Positions 50,521 through 58,131 of a stretch of DNA of 64,000 nucleotides are shown here, piece by piece. Origin of the DNA: an uncultured Clostridia bacterium. GTDB taxonomy: Bacteria > Bacillota > Clostridia > Christensenellales > Aristaeellaceae. How positions within the stretch are numbered: the first letter of the stretch is position 1; every line of letters begins with the position of its first letter. The DNA lies in NCBI GenBank assembly GCA_934631985.1, contig CAKTYE010000001.1, forward strand, positions 1-64,000. Reading direction: 5' to 3'. Position numbers and translations under genes: made by a program. A model generated the notes under the pieces. The model searched no databases. It saw nothing but the letters and a program-made list of their open reading frames with translations, and was not told where the DNA came from.

Positions 50521-51282
50521 TTATTGCGCAGCTTGCGGGGCCGCGTCATGGCTCAGCGTGATTTCGCAGAAGTATTCCAGCGCATGACCGTTTGCGTCCG
50601 TCCCCTTCAGTGTTGCAGTGGCGCGGTCGCACTGGGGGTAATTCGTGCCGATGTTGTAGACCGCCAGCGCTTCGCCCTGAATGAGCATATCGCTTTCCAT
50701 CTGCTGGCGCAGCTGCGCCTGCGTCAGCCGCATTAAGGCTTGCTCCTCCTGACCTTTATAGAACTGGATGAGCAGCTTTTCCGGGGAGAAGGGAACATCG
50801 CTTTCGTTGCGCATGGTCAGGTCCATCTTCCAGCCGCGGCCTATGTCGGCATAGGTCTGCTGATAGACAATGGCTTCCTTGGGGACGAAAATGACCTGCG
50901 CCGTATCTTGCGACCGATTCCAGTGGATCAGGGCCAGCACCAGCACCAGCGAGAGCACTGCCGCCAGCGCGGCACCCACAAACAGCATCCAGGGCTTTAC
51001 CCGCCGGGGCTTGGGCGCAGGGGCTGCCTCCTCTGGGAAGATAGGCTCCTCGGGCGCAGACGCATCCGCCATCGCAGCGTTCAGCTCGCTGTTTTCCAGC
51101 GAGAAGAAATTATAGTCCAGCACCTGGGACAGGCGGCGGGCCATATCCAAATCGGGCAGGGTGCGTCCGTTTTCCCAGTGGGAGATATTCGAGCGGGAGG
51201 TTTGCAGCGCTGCCGCAAGTTGCTCCTGCGTCATGTCATGGGCCTTGCGTACACGCAGCAACTCTTCGCTAAAGGTGGTCAT
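50521..51282 (-). CDS. XRE-family regulator with a transmembrane helix
   Basis: A 253-residue protein. An N-terminal helix-turn-helix (LLRVRKAHDMTQEQLAAALQTSRSNISHWENGRTLP, about residues 9-44) is joined by a proline-rich linker to one membrane helix (about 98-120: WMLFVGAALAAVLSLVLVLAL) and an extracytoplasmic beta-rich domain of about 125 residues. This is the layout of membrane-bound XRE regulators, which may sense envelope or external signals. Its stop codon lies at the -35 box of the ABC-F promoter; regulation of that gene is possible but unproven. Confidence 0.82.
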   Translation of the reverse strand: MTTFSEELLRVRKAHDMTQEQLAAALQTSRSNISHWENGRTLPDLDMARRLSQVLDYNFFSLENSELNAAMADASAPEEPIFPEEAAPAPKPRRVKPWMLFVGAALAAVLSLVLVLALIHWNRSQDTAQVIFVPKEAIVYQQTYADIGRGWKMDLTMRNESDVPFSPEKLLIQFYKGQEEQALMRLTQAQLRQQMESDMLIQGEALAVYNIGTNYPQCDRATATLKGTDANGHALEYFCEITLSHDAAPQAAQ

Positions 51283-51328
51283 TCATCGATCACGCACTTT
51301 CTGACTTTTCTTGGAAAAATGCTTCTTT

Positions 51329-51357
51329 AGTATAGCAGATTTCACTGCACAGGGCAA
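51329..51357 (-). promoter_or_regulatory. Promoter of the XRE regulator gene
   Basis: On the minus strand TTGCCC, a 17-bp spacer and TATACT preceded by TGC, about 47 bp before the start. Confidence 0.6.
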
Positions 51358-51412
51358 GCAAAACGGAACGAAAAGGCGCACATCCGCGCTTTCTTTTCCA
51401 TAAGAATCATGC

Positions 51413-51418
51413 TATAAT
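51413..51418 (+). promoter_or_regulatory. Extended -10 promoter of aroE
   Basis: TATAAT preceded by TGC, 36 bp before the aroE ATG. The -35 region is poor. Confidence 0.55.
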
Positions 51419-51454
51419 TTAACCGATTGTGTTCGAAGTGAGAGGAGGCTGGCG

Positions 51455-52240
51455 ATGCAGCATTATGCGTTGCTGGGCGAAAGGCTGGGCCACAGCCTGT
51501 CCGTACCCATTCATGAAGCTATTTTCCGACATATGGGCATACAGGCGGATTATCGCCTGATCGAAATTCCGCGTGGGGAGCTGGCGGTGCGCTTTCCGCA
51601 GCTGCGGCAGACGCTGAACGGCTGCAATGTCACCATTCCTTACAAGCAGGAGATCATGCCCCTGCTGGATGGCATGAGCGATTTTGCGCGTCAGGTGGGC
51701 GCAGTGAACACTGTTTCCATGGCGGACGACGCTGCCTGGGGCGATAACACAGATGTGGCGGGCTTCCGCGCCATGCTGGAGCATCAGGGCATTGATCCGT
51801 CCGGGGTGGATGCCTATGTGATGGGAACGGGCGGCGCATCCCACGCGGCGGTGACGGCGCTGCATGCCATGCAGGCCCGCAGCGTGACCCTTGTTTCGCG
51901 GCATCCCGAAGGGACGGAGATCGGCTATGACCAGCTGGCGGCGCAGGGCGCGGGCGTGCTGGTCAACTGTACCCCTGCGGGCATGTATCCGCAGGTGGAG
52001 GGGTGCCCTCTGAACGCAGCGCAGCTTGCAGCGCTGCTGCCGCGCCTGACCGGGGTGGCAGACATGATCTACAATCCGGCAGAGACGGTGCTGACCCGCG
52101 CAGCCCGGGCGGCGGGTGTGAACGCCTGCACGGGCATGTACATGCTGGTGCATCAGGCGGTGGCGGCGGAGGAGATCTGGCACCGCTGCATACTGGGCCG
52201 CGCCCTGACCGATACGCTGATGAAGGAGCTGACGATTTGA
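51455..52240 (+). CDS. aroE: Shikimate dehydrogenase
   Basis: A 261-residue enzyme reducing 3-dehydroshikimate to shikimate with NADPH. The substrate site is visible in GHSLSVPIHEA, the catalytic lysine in NVTIPYK, GAVNT and the aspartate in DNTDVAGF. The dinucleotide-binding loop reads VMGTGGASHAA. GAGGAGG precedes the ATG. The stop shares one base with the aroQ start. Confidence 0.94.
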   Translation: MQHYALLGERLGHSLSVPIHEAIFRHMGIQADYRLIEIPRGELAVRFPQLRQTLNGCNVTIPYKQEIMPLLDGMSDFARQVGAVNTVSMADDAAWGDNTDVAGFRAMLEHQGIDPSGVDAYVMGTGGASHAAVTALHAMQARSVTLVSRHPEGTEIGYDQLAAQGAGVLVNCTPAGMYPQVEGCPLNAAQLAALLPRLTGVADMIYNPAETVLTRAARAAGVNACTGMYMLVHQAVAAEEIWHRCILGRALTDTLMKELTI

Positions 52241-52674
52241 TGAAACGTTTTCTGATTCTGAACGGGCCGAATATCAACTTCACGGGCATCCGCGAGGTAG
52301 GGGTGTACGGCGCGGAGACGTATGAGGCGATCCTGGAATACATTCGCCGGGAGGCGGAACGGCTGGGCTGTCAGGTGGAATTTTTTCAGAGCAACCACGA
52401 GGGCGCGCTGATTGATGCGCTGCAAAAGGCGCATTTGGACGGGCTGGACGGCGTGGTGTTCAATCCCGGCGGGTATACGCACACCTCTGTGGCGCTGCAC
52501 GATGCGATTGCATCCATTACGCCCCCGGTGGCTGAGGTGCATTTTTCCAACATCCAATCGCGCGAGGGCTATCGGCATGTGTCCCTGACCGCGCCCGCCT
52601 GCGTGGGGCAGATTGCGGGCTTCGGCAAGCAGGGCTATGTGCTGGCGCTGGAGGCGCTGCTGGCGCGGGGCTGA
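52240..52674 (+). CDS. aroQ: Type II 3-dehydroquinate dehydratase
   Basis: A 144-residue dodecameric-type dehydratase. LNGPNINFTG, the tyrosine in VYG, NHEGALID, NPGGYTHTSVALHDA and EVHFSNIQSRE with YRHVS are all standard. Together with AroE it forms two successive shikimate-pathway steps. Start 52240 overlaps the aroE stop. Confidence 0.95.
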   Translation: MKRFLILNGPNINFTGIREVGVYGAETYEAILEYIRREAERLGCQVEFFQSNHEGALIDALQKAHLDGLDGVVFNPGGYTHTSVALHDAIASITPPVAEVHFSNIQSREGYRHVSLTAPACVGQIAGFGKQGYVLALEALLARG

Positions 52675-52711
52675 CGTTTTTTCAGAAATACCAAAGGAGG
52701 AGCTTTTTTCC

Positions 52712-54478
52712 ATGCATACCCAGGCAAAAAAGAGTAAGGGGCTGATTCGGCGTTTTCTGCCGTACTACAGACGCTATGCCAAAACAGTGGCCTTCGACCT
52801 GTTCTGCGCGTCCATGACCACGGTGTGCGAGCTGGTGCTGCCGCTGATCGTTTCCGCGATCACGGGACGCGCCACCACGGACCTGTCCACGCTGACGACC
52901 AGCTTCATTTTGAAGATGGGCGGACTGTATCTGCTGCTGCGGATCATCGACGCGGCGGCGAATTATTACATGCAGTCCGTGGGCCACATCATGGGCAGCC
53001 ACATCGAGACGGATATGCGTACCGAGCTGTTTGCCCACCTGCAGCAGCTCTCTTTCCATTATTACAGCGAAACAAAGGTGGGACAGATCATGTCCCGCAT
53101 GACCTCCGACCTGTTTGAGGTGACAGAGTTCTCCCACCACTGCCCGGAGGAATTCTTCATTGCGGGTATCAAGATTCTGGCGAGCTTTCTGATTTTGTGC
53201 GGCATGAATGTGCCGCTGACGCTGTGCATGTTTGCGGTGCTGCCGCTGATGCTCATTGCCACCCGCTACTTCAACAAGCGCATGCGGGAGGTGTTCAAGG
53301 CCCGCAACACGCAGGTGGGCGAGATCAACGCCCAGGTGGAGGACAGCCTGCTGGGCATCCGCGTGGTGAAGTCCTTTGCCAATGAAAATATTGAGGAAAA
53401 GAAGTTTGACGAGGGCAATCAGAAGTTCCTGGAGCTGAAGAAGCAGTCCTACCGCTGCATGGCAGCCTTCGGCACCTCCAACCGCGTGTTCGACGGCCTG
53501 ATGTACATTGTGGTGCTGGTGCTGGGTGCGTTCCAGATGAAGGCGGGGCGGCTGACAGCCGGCGAGTTTACCGCCTATCTGCTGTACACGAACACGCTGC
53601 TGAACTCCATCCGCCGTATTGTGGAATACACCGAGCAATTTCAGCGAGGCATGACGGGCATCGAGCGCTTCTTTGAGATCATGGACGCGCCCCGGGAGAT
53701 CACCGACAGTCCCGACGCGAAGCCGCTGGGACAGGTGAAAGGCGAGGTGACCTTCGACAATGTGGGTTTCCACTACGGGGACGATCAGCATGATGTGCTG
53801 CATCACCTGAACCTGCATGTGCGCCCCGGCGAGTCCGTGGCGCTGGTAGGTCCCTCAGGCAGCGGCAAGACCACGCTGTGCAACCTGATCCCCCGCTTTT
53901 ATGATGTGACGGAGGGTCACATCCGCATTGACGGCAAGGACATTAAGGACGTGACGCTGCACAGCCTGCGCAGCGCCATCGGTATGGTGCAGCAGGAGGT
54001 ATACCTGTTTTCCGGCTCGGTATATGACAACATTGCCTACGGTAAGCCGGGGGCCAGCCGGGAGGAGGTCATCGCCGCCGCAAAGCTGGCGGGTGCGCAT
54101 GACTTTATTGCCGCCCTGCCCCAGGGCTATGATACCTTTGTGGGCGAGCGGGGCGTGAAGCTCTCCGGCGGACAGAAGCAGCGCATTTCCATTGCTCGCG
54201 TGTTCCTGAAAAATCCACCCATTCTGATCCTGGACGAGGCCACCTCCGCGCTGGACAATGAAAGCGAGCGGCTGGTGCAGCACTCGCTGGAAAAGCTGGC
54301 GAAGGGCCGCACGGTGTTCACCATCGCCCATCGACTGACCACCATTCGCGGTGCGGACACCATTTGGGTACTGACGGAAAAGGGTGTGGAGGAGCAGGGC
54401 TCTCATGCAGAGCTGATGCAGAAGGACGGCCTATACGCCCATCTTTATGAAATGTACACGGATAAGGGGGAAGTATAA
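52712..54478 (+). CDS. ABC exporter, single-polypeptide half-transporter
   Basis: A 588-residue type IV exporter half. Six helices span about residues 20-310, followed by an ATPase domain: Walker A GPSGSGKTT (about 381-389), Q-loop MVQQEVYLFSGS, signature LSGGQKQRIS, Walker B LILDEATSALD and H-loop IAHRLTT. It would work as a homodimer; lipid or drug export is inferred from family. AAAGGAGG lies 10 nt before the ATG. It lies 37 bp after aroQ, so may share its transcript. Confidence 0.92.
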   Translation: MHTQAKKSKGLIRRFLPYYRRYAKTVAFDLFCASMTTVCELVLPLIVSAITGRATTDLSTLTTSFILKMGGLYLLLRIIDAAANYYMQSVGHIMGSHIETDMRTELFAHLQQLSFHYYSETKVGQIMSRMTSDLFEVTEFSHHCPEEFFIAGIKILASFLILCGMNVPLTLCMFAVLPLMLIATRYFNKRMREVFKARNTQVGEINAQVEDSLLGIRVVKSFANENIEEKKFDEGNQKFLELKKQSYRCMAAFGTSNRVFDGLMYIVVLVLGAFQMKAGRLTAGEFTAYLLYTNTLLNSIRRIVEYTEQFQRGMTGIERFFEIMDAPREITDSPDAKPLGQVKGEVTFDNVGFHYGDDQHDVLHHLNLHVRPGESVALVGPSGSGKTTLCNLIPRFYDVTEGHIRIDGKDIKDVTLHSLRSAIGMVQQEVYLFSGSVYDNIAYGKPGASREEVIAAAKLAGAHDFIAALPQGYDTFVGERGVKLSGGQKQRISIARVFLKNPPILILDEATSALDNESERLVQHSLEKLAKGRTVFTIAHRLTTIRGADTIWVLTEKGVEEQGSHAELMQKDGLYAHLYEMYTDKGEV

Positions 54479-54479
54479 A

Positions 54480-55931
54480 ATGTTGGAAAAGGCTGTTCGG
54501 CAGGAGCTGCCTGCCATTTGTGAGTTGTACAAGGCTGCCATTGACAGCATGCATGCCGAGGGGAATCACCAGTGGTGCTGGGGGGAATATCCCACTGAGG
54601 ACATGCTGGCAGAGGACATTGCGCTGGGACGGCTGTATGTGGCCCAGGAGGATGGTCAGCCCATTGCGGCGGTGGTGGTGGATACGGCGCAGGACGCGCA
54701 GTATGCCGCGATCCCGTGGCTTTTCGGCGTAAAGCCCGGGTGTTTCCATCGCCTGGCGATCTCGCCTGCCCAGCAGGGCAAGGGCCTGGGCAAGCGTCTG
54801 CTGGCGGAGATGGAGGACACGCTCCGTGCTATGGGTTGCGACTGCCTGCGCTGCGACACCCGCGTGGAGAATGCCCGCGCGTTGCGCCTGTACGAGGGCG
54901 CAGGCATGCGCCGGGTGGGGGCCGTTCATTATCCCCCGGACATGCAGACGGATTATCCCTGCCTGGAAAAACCCCTGACGGAGGAATGCCCGTTGCTGCC
55001 GGTGCCGATGACCTCGGCCTTCCGCGGCGGTAGCCTGACCCCTTGGGGCGGCAGCAAGCTCCGGGAGGTGTACGGCAAGGATATTCCCAACGATACCACG
55101 GGCGAAAGTCTGGAATGCAGCTGCATTCCCGGATTGGAAAGCACGGACCCCACGGGCACCAAGCTGCCTGAGCTGATAGCGCGTTATGGCGCGAAGCTGG
55201 TGGGCCGCTATGCAGGCAAGACCTTCCCGCTGCTGCTGAAGCTGCTGGACGCGAAGCAGGATCTGAGCGTGCAGGTGCATCCCAACGATGCCTATGCCCA
55301 TGAGCATGAGCATGGCAAGCTGGGCAAGACGGAGGCCTGGCTGATTTTGCAGGCGGATGAGGGCAGCGAGCTGGTTTACGGCATCAAGCCCGGCACGGAT
55401 TTAGCGACCCTGCGCACGGCCTGCGAGGCGGGTGCGGCGGTGCGGCCGCTGCTGCGCCGGGTGAAGGTGAAGCCCGGGGACGTGTGCTTCATTCCGGCGG
55501 GCTGCGTTCACGCCATTGGCGAGGGGATCATGCTCTATGAGATTCAGCAGTCCTCCGATGTGACGTACCGCTTCTATGATTGGGATCGTGTGGATGCGAA
55601 GGGCAACAAGCGAGAGCTGCACCTGGAAAAGGCGCTGGCGGTGACAGATCTGAGCTTTGCGCTGGACCCCGTGCCTGCGCCGGATGCGCCCTGCGCCCGT
55701 GTACTGGACACCACCTATTTCACGCTGGACCTGATGAAGGTGGAGGGTGAAGCGGAAGTGCCTGCGGTGCAGGACTTCGGCATTTTGACGGCGCTGGATA
55801 ATGTAACGCTGTGCTGGGAGGGCGCAAGCCGCGCGCTGAAAGCGGGGCAGACGCTGCTGGTGCCTGCGACGGCCCCGGCGCTGACGGTTCGTGGGCACGG
55901 GCGCGTGGCGCTGGCAATGGCGAAGGAGTGA
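54480..55931 (+). CDS. Fusion of GNAT acetyltransferase and type I phosphomannose isomerase
   Basis: A 483-residue two-domain protein. Residues 1-165 are a GNAT domain (FHRLAISPAQQGKGLGKRLLAEMED; RLYEGAGMRRVG). Residues about 170-483 are a cupin-type class I mannose-6-phosphate isomerase with zinc ligands in QVHPNDAYAHEHEHGKLGKTE (about 260-283) and CFIPAGCVHAIGEG (about 335-348). The isomerase interconverts mannose 6-phosphate and fructose 6-phosphate. The frame is continuous, with no stop or internal ribosome site at the joint, so fusion rather than overlap is read. It starts directly after the exporter stop, with GGGGG 9 nt upstream. Confidence 0.88.
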   Translation: MLEKAVRQELPAICELYKAAIDSMHAEGNHQWCWGEYPTEDMLAEDIALGRLYVAQEDGQPIAAVVVDTAQDAQYAAIPWLFGVKPGCFHRLAISPAQQGKGLGKRLLAEMEDTLRAMGCDCLRCDTRVENARALRLYEGAGMRRVGAVHYPPDMQTDYPCLEKPLTEECPLLPVPMTSAFRGGSLTPWGGSKLREVYGKDIPNDTTGESLECSCIPGLESTDPTGTKLPELIARYGAKLVGRYAGKTFPLLLKLLDAKQDLSVQVHPNDAYAHEHEHGKLGKTEAWLILQADEGSELVYGIKPGTDLATLRTACEAGAAVRPLLRRVKVKPGDVCFIPAGCVHAIGEGIMLYEIQQSSDVTYRFYDWDRVDAKGNKRELHLEKALAVTDLSFALDPVPAPDAPCARVLDTTYFTLDLMKVEGEAEVPAVQDFGILTALDNVTLCWEGASRALKAGQTLLVPATAPALTVRGHGRVALAMAKE

Positions 55932-56054
55932 AGCATCGTTTTTAGGCATGGGATGAAAGAGCTTTTGGGTGGAATAGGCTGTTGAAAAATGGGGTCGCTT
56001 TTGATGTGGGACTGGCGGCACACGACCGCGCTGTTTTCTCGGCTGGAGAGCGTT

Positions 56055-56156
56055 TCGTCCGTCTGCGGACGGACGACCTACTTTGCACTCGGGCAAAGTA
56101 GGCAAAGCCGCCCGGGGGCCAGCCAAATTTTCCATGTAACTAAGGCTGGCCCCCGG
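56055..56156. repeat. Three stacked perfect hairpins
   Basis: TCGTCCGTC/GACGGACGA (56055-56076), CCTACTTTGC/GCAAAGTAGG (56077-56102) and CCGGGGGCCAGCC/GGCTGGCCCCCGG (56112-56156) follow each other almost without gaps. No T run follows any of them. Confidence 0.7.
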
Positions 56157-56376
56157 ACCCCATGAGCGCTCCCAGCCATCATCTGGATCGGAGCCTTCCC
56201 AGGGGGACACAACCGGGGTCTCCTTCGGTTCCACTCCATGGCATTCCGTCGGCTGACCGTATACAGCCGCCGGAACGCCTTGTCGCTCAGGCTAGGCGCA
56301 AGCAGCAAAAAGTTACCTGCCCTGAAAGCATCCATTATGCAGCATGGACACAGTGAAGTCGCACCAAAACCAAAAG

Positions 56377-56480
56377 CCTCCCCTGAAAGGGGAGGTGTCC
56401 CGAAGGGACCGAGAGGTTCCATCTTCCCCTCAAAAGCATCCTTCCGCAGAAGGAGGGGGACCGCCCGACGGGAGTCGGGT
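56377..56480. repeat. Composite intergenic repeat
   Basis: It opens with a perfect CCTCCCCT-GAA-AGGGGAGG hairpin (56377-56395), then GTCCC-GAA-GGGAC, and a tail with a CCGCCCGACGGGAGTCGGGTGG hairpin-like part. The style resembles short dispersed repeats found in many Clostridia. Confidence 0.5.
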
Positions 56481-56583
56481 GGTGGAAGATATGCTCACCC
56501 ATGGGTCTATCAAATAGTTTATTCATAATGTCATGGCTGCACATCCGTGCATAGCTGTATGCTGCCAGAACTGAAAAAACGTC

Positions 56584-56629
56584 AATAAAAACAGGCCGTT
56601 GATACAAATCCTTGCATCAACGGCCTGTT
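56584..56629 (-). terminator. Terminator of the Rrf2 gene
   Basis: AACAGGCCGTTGAT (56590-56603) and ATCAACGGCCTGTT (56616-56629) form a perfect 14-bp stem, with a T-rich run on the minus strand. Confidence 0.85.
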
Positions 56630-56632
56630 CCT

Positions 56633-57073
56633 TTATGCCTGGGGTTCCTGAGTTTGCTGCACTTCCTTATCCTGTGCCATCACATCCGCCAGCGTCACGC
56701 CATGCAAATATTCAGTAATAACGCGCTCCATGCCCTGCCACACGGGAAGGGTGGGGCAGAAATCACAGCGGGGGCAGGCGTTGGGGGAATGGTCTAAGCA
56801 GGCCACCGGGGCCAGCGAACCTTCCGTGACCTGCAAAATCGCGCCTACGGTGTAGGACGCAGGGGGCTGCACCAGACGATAGCCGCCCTGATGCCCGCGC
56901 ACGGCTTGCAGCATACCCGCCTGGGTCAGCTGCAAAGCGATCTGCTCCATATATTTCTTGGAGATGTCCTGCCGGGCGGCAATATCCTTCAGGGCAACAA
57001 GTCCCTGATCCTGATGCTCGGCAATGTCCATCATCATCCGCAGCGCATAGCGCCCCTTGGTCGAAATCTTCAT
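56633..57073 (-). CDS. Rrf2-family transcriptional regulator
   Basis: A 146-residue regulator. The N-terminal winged helix (KISTKGRYALRMMMDIAEHQ; DIAARQDISKKYMEQIALQLTQAGMLQAVRGHQGGYRL) is typical. Three cysteines in ACLDHSPNACPRCDFC (about residues 92-107) are placed as in IscR, so an iron-sulfur cluster may be bound. GGGAG precedes the ATG at 57073. No isc/suf genes are in the window; the divergent tcdA is the nearest possible target. Confidence 0.87.
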   Translation of the reverse strand: MKISTKGRYALRMMMDIAEHQDQGLVALKDIAARQDISKKYMEQIALQLTQAGMLQAVRGHQGGYRLVQPPASYTVGAILQVTEGSLAPVACLDHSPNACPRCDFCPTLPVWQGMERVITEYLHGVTLADVMAQDKEVQQTQEPQA

Positions 57074-57157
57074 GCGTATCATCTCCCAATGGGCATATCA
57101 TACCATGACTGCGGCGGTTTTTCAATCCTTTGGGACGCTTTTCTCAGAGAAATCCTA

Positions 57158-57186
57158 TTGACAAACTAGCTTTTGCGGGCTATCCT
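57158..57186 (+). promoter_or_regulatory. Promoter of tcdA
   Basis: A perfect TTGACA (57158-57163), a 17-bp spacer and TATCCT (57181-57186), about 40 bp before the ATG. Confidence 0.6.
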
Positions 57187-57225
57187 ACCACACGAAAGAA
57201 AGAACAGAAGCAGTGGGGGAAAAGC

Positions 57226-57978
57226 ATGGATCAATTTGCACGGACGGAGCTTGTGCTGGGCCGGGAGGTCGTGGCAGAATTGAAGCAGCGGCGGGTCGCC
57301 ATCTTTGGGGTCGGCGGCGTGGGCGGCTATGCTGCGGAGGCGCTGGTGCGCAGCGGCGTGGGCGCGATCGACCTGTTTGACGATGATCGGGTATGCCTGA
57401 CGAACCTGAATCGGCAGCTGATCGCCACACGCTCCACGGTGGGGCAGTATAAGGTGGATGTGATGGAGGCACGGCTGAAGGACATCAACCCGGCGGTGCA
57501 GGTGACCACGCACAAGCTGTTTTACCTGCCGGATACGGCGGACAGCATCGATCTGAGCGTCTATGATTATGTGGTGGACGCCGTGGACACCGTGACGGCG
57601 AAGGTGGAGCTGATCTGCCGTGCAAAGGCGTCGGGGGTGCCGGTCATCAGCGCCATGGGTGCGGGCAACAAAATCGACCCGGGTCGGCTGAAGGTTGCGG
57701 ATATTTATGAGACGCGGGTCTGCCCGCTGGCGCGGGTCATGCGCCGGGAGCTGAAGCGCCGGGGCATTCGCAGCCTGACGGTGGTCTATTCTGACGAGGA
57801 GCCGGTAAAGCCTATCGACGATCCGTCCATCAGCTGCCGCTACCACTGCGTGTGTCCGCCCGGCACGGTGCGCAAATGCACCGCGCGGCGGGATATTCCC
57901 GGCAGCACGGCCTTTGTGCCGCCTGTGATGGGCATCATGATCGGCGGAAAAATCGTCCGGGATCTGATCGGGCGCTGA
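57226..57978 (+). CDS. tcdA: tRNA threonylcarbamoyladenosine dehydratase
   Basis: A 250-residue ThiF/E1-like enzyme that cyclises t6A to ct6A in ANN-decoding tRNAs. The nucleotide loop GVGGVGGYAAEALVRSGVG, the DxxxxxNLNRQ-like DDDRVCLTNLNRQ and the C-terminal FVPPVMGIMIGGKIVRDLIG are diagnostic. GGGGG lies 6 nt before the ATG at 57226; an ATG at 57130 would lie upstream of the promoter. Confidence 0.9.
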   Translation: MDQFARTELVLGREVVAELKQRRVAIFGVGGVGGYAAEALVRSGVGAIDLFDDDRVCLTNLNRQLIATRSTVGQYKVDVMEARLKDINPAVQVTTHKLFYLPDTADSIDLSVYDYVVDAVDTVTAKVELICRAKASGVPVISAMGAGNKIDPGRLKVADIYETRVCPLARVMRRELKRRGIRSLTVVYSDEEPVKPIDDPSISCRYHCVCPPGTVRKCTARRDIPGSTAFVPPVMGIMIGGKIVRDLIGR

Positions 57979-58028
57979 GTGGGTTCGACTTTGCAAACAA
58001 TTTATCATGGCGGAAGTCATTTCCACTC

Positions 58029-58057
58029 TTTCCAAGCAGCGAGAAAGCGTGTATAAT
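58029..58057 (+). promoter_or_regulatory. Promoter of the pyruvate kinase gene
   Basis: A perfect TATAAT (58052-58057) with a 17-bp spacer to TTTCCA (58029-58034). It lies only 9 bp before an in-frame ATG at 58066, which argues against that start. Confidence 0.65.
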
Positions 58058-58131
58058 AAATTGGTATGAACAGCAAAGCTAGACTGGAAAAGAAACGCCG
58101 CAAACGCGGCATAGGAAGGATGAAACGCCGT

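Larger units (their letters stand above)
55932..56632. other. Gene-free 701-bp hairpin-rich region
   Basis: No credible ORF is seen. It contains a string of perfect inverted repeats: 56055-56076, 56077-56102 and 56112-56156 in close succession, then a composite repeat at 56377-56480 and the Rrf2 terminator at 56584-56629. Composition is GC-rich in the hairpins. A relic of a mobile or structured non-coding element is the most likely reading. Confidence 0.6.

Noticed and set aside
58066..58131. N-terminal extension of pyruvate kinase from 58066
   Set aside because: The ATG is 9 bp after the -10 box, and the 22 added residues (mostly Lys/Arg) are not typical of the family.
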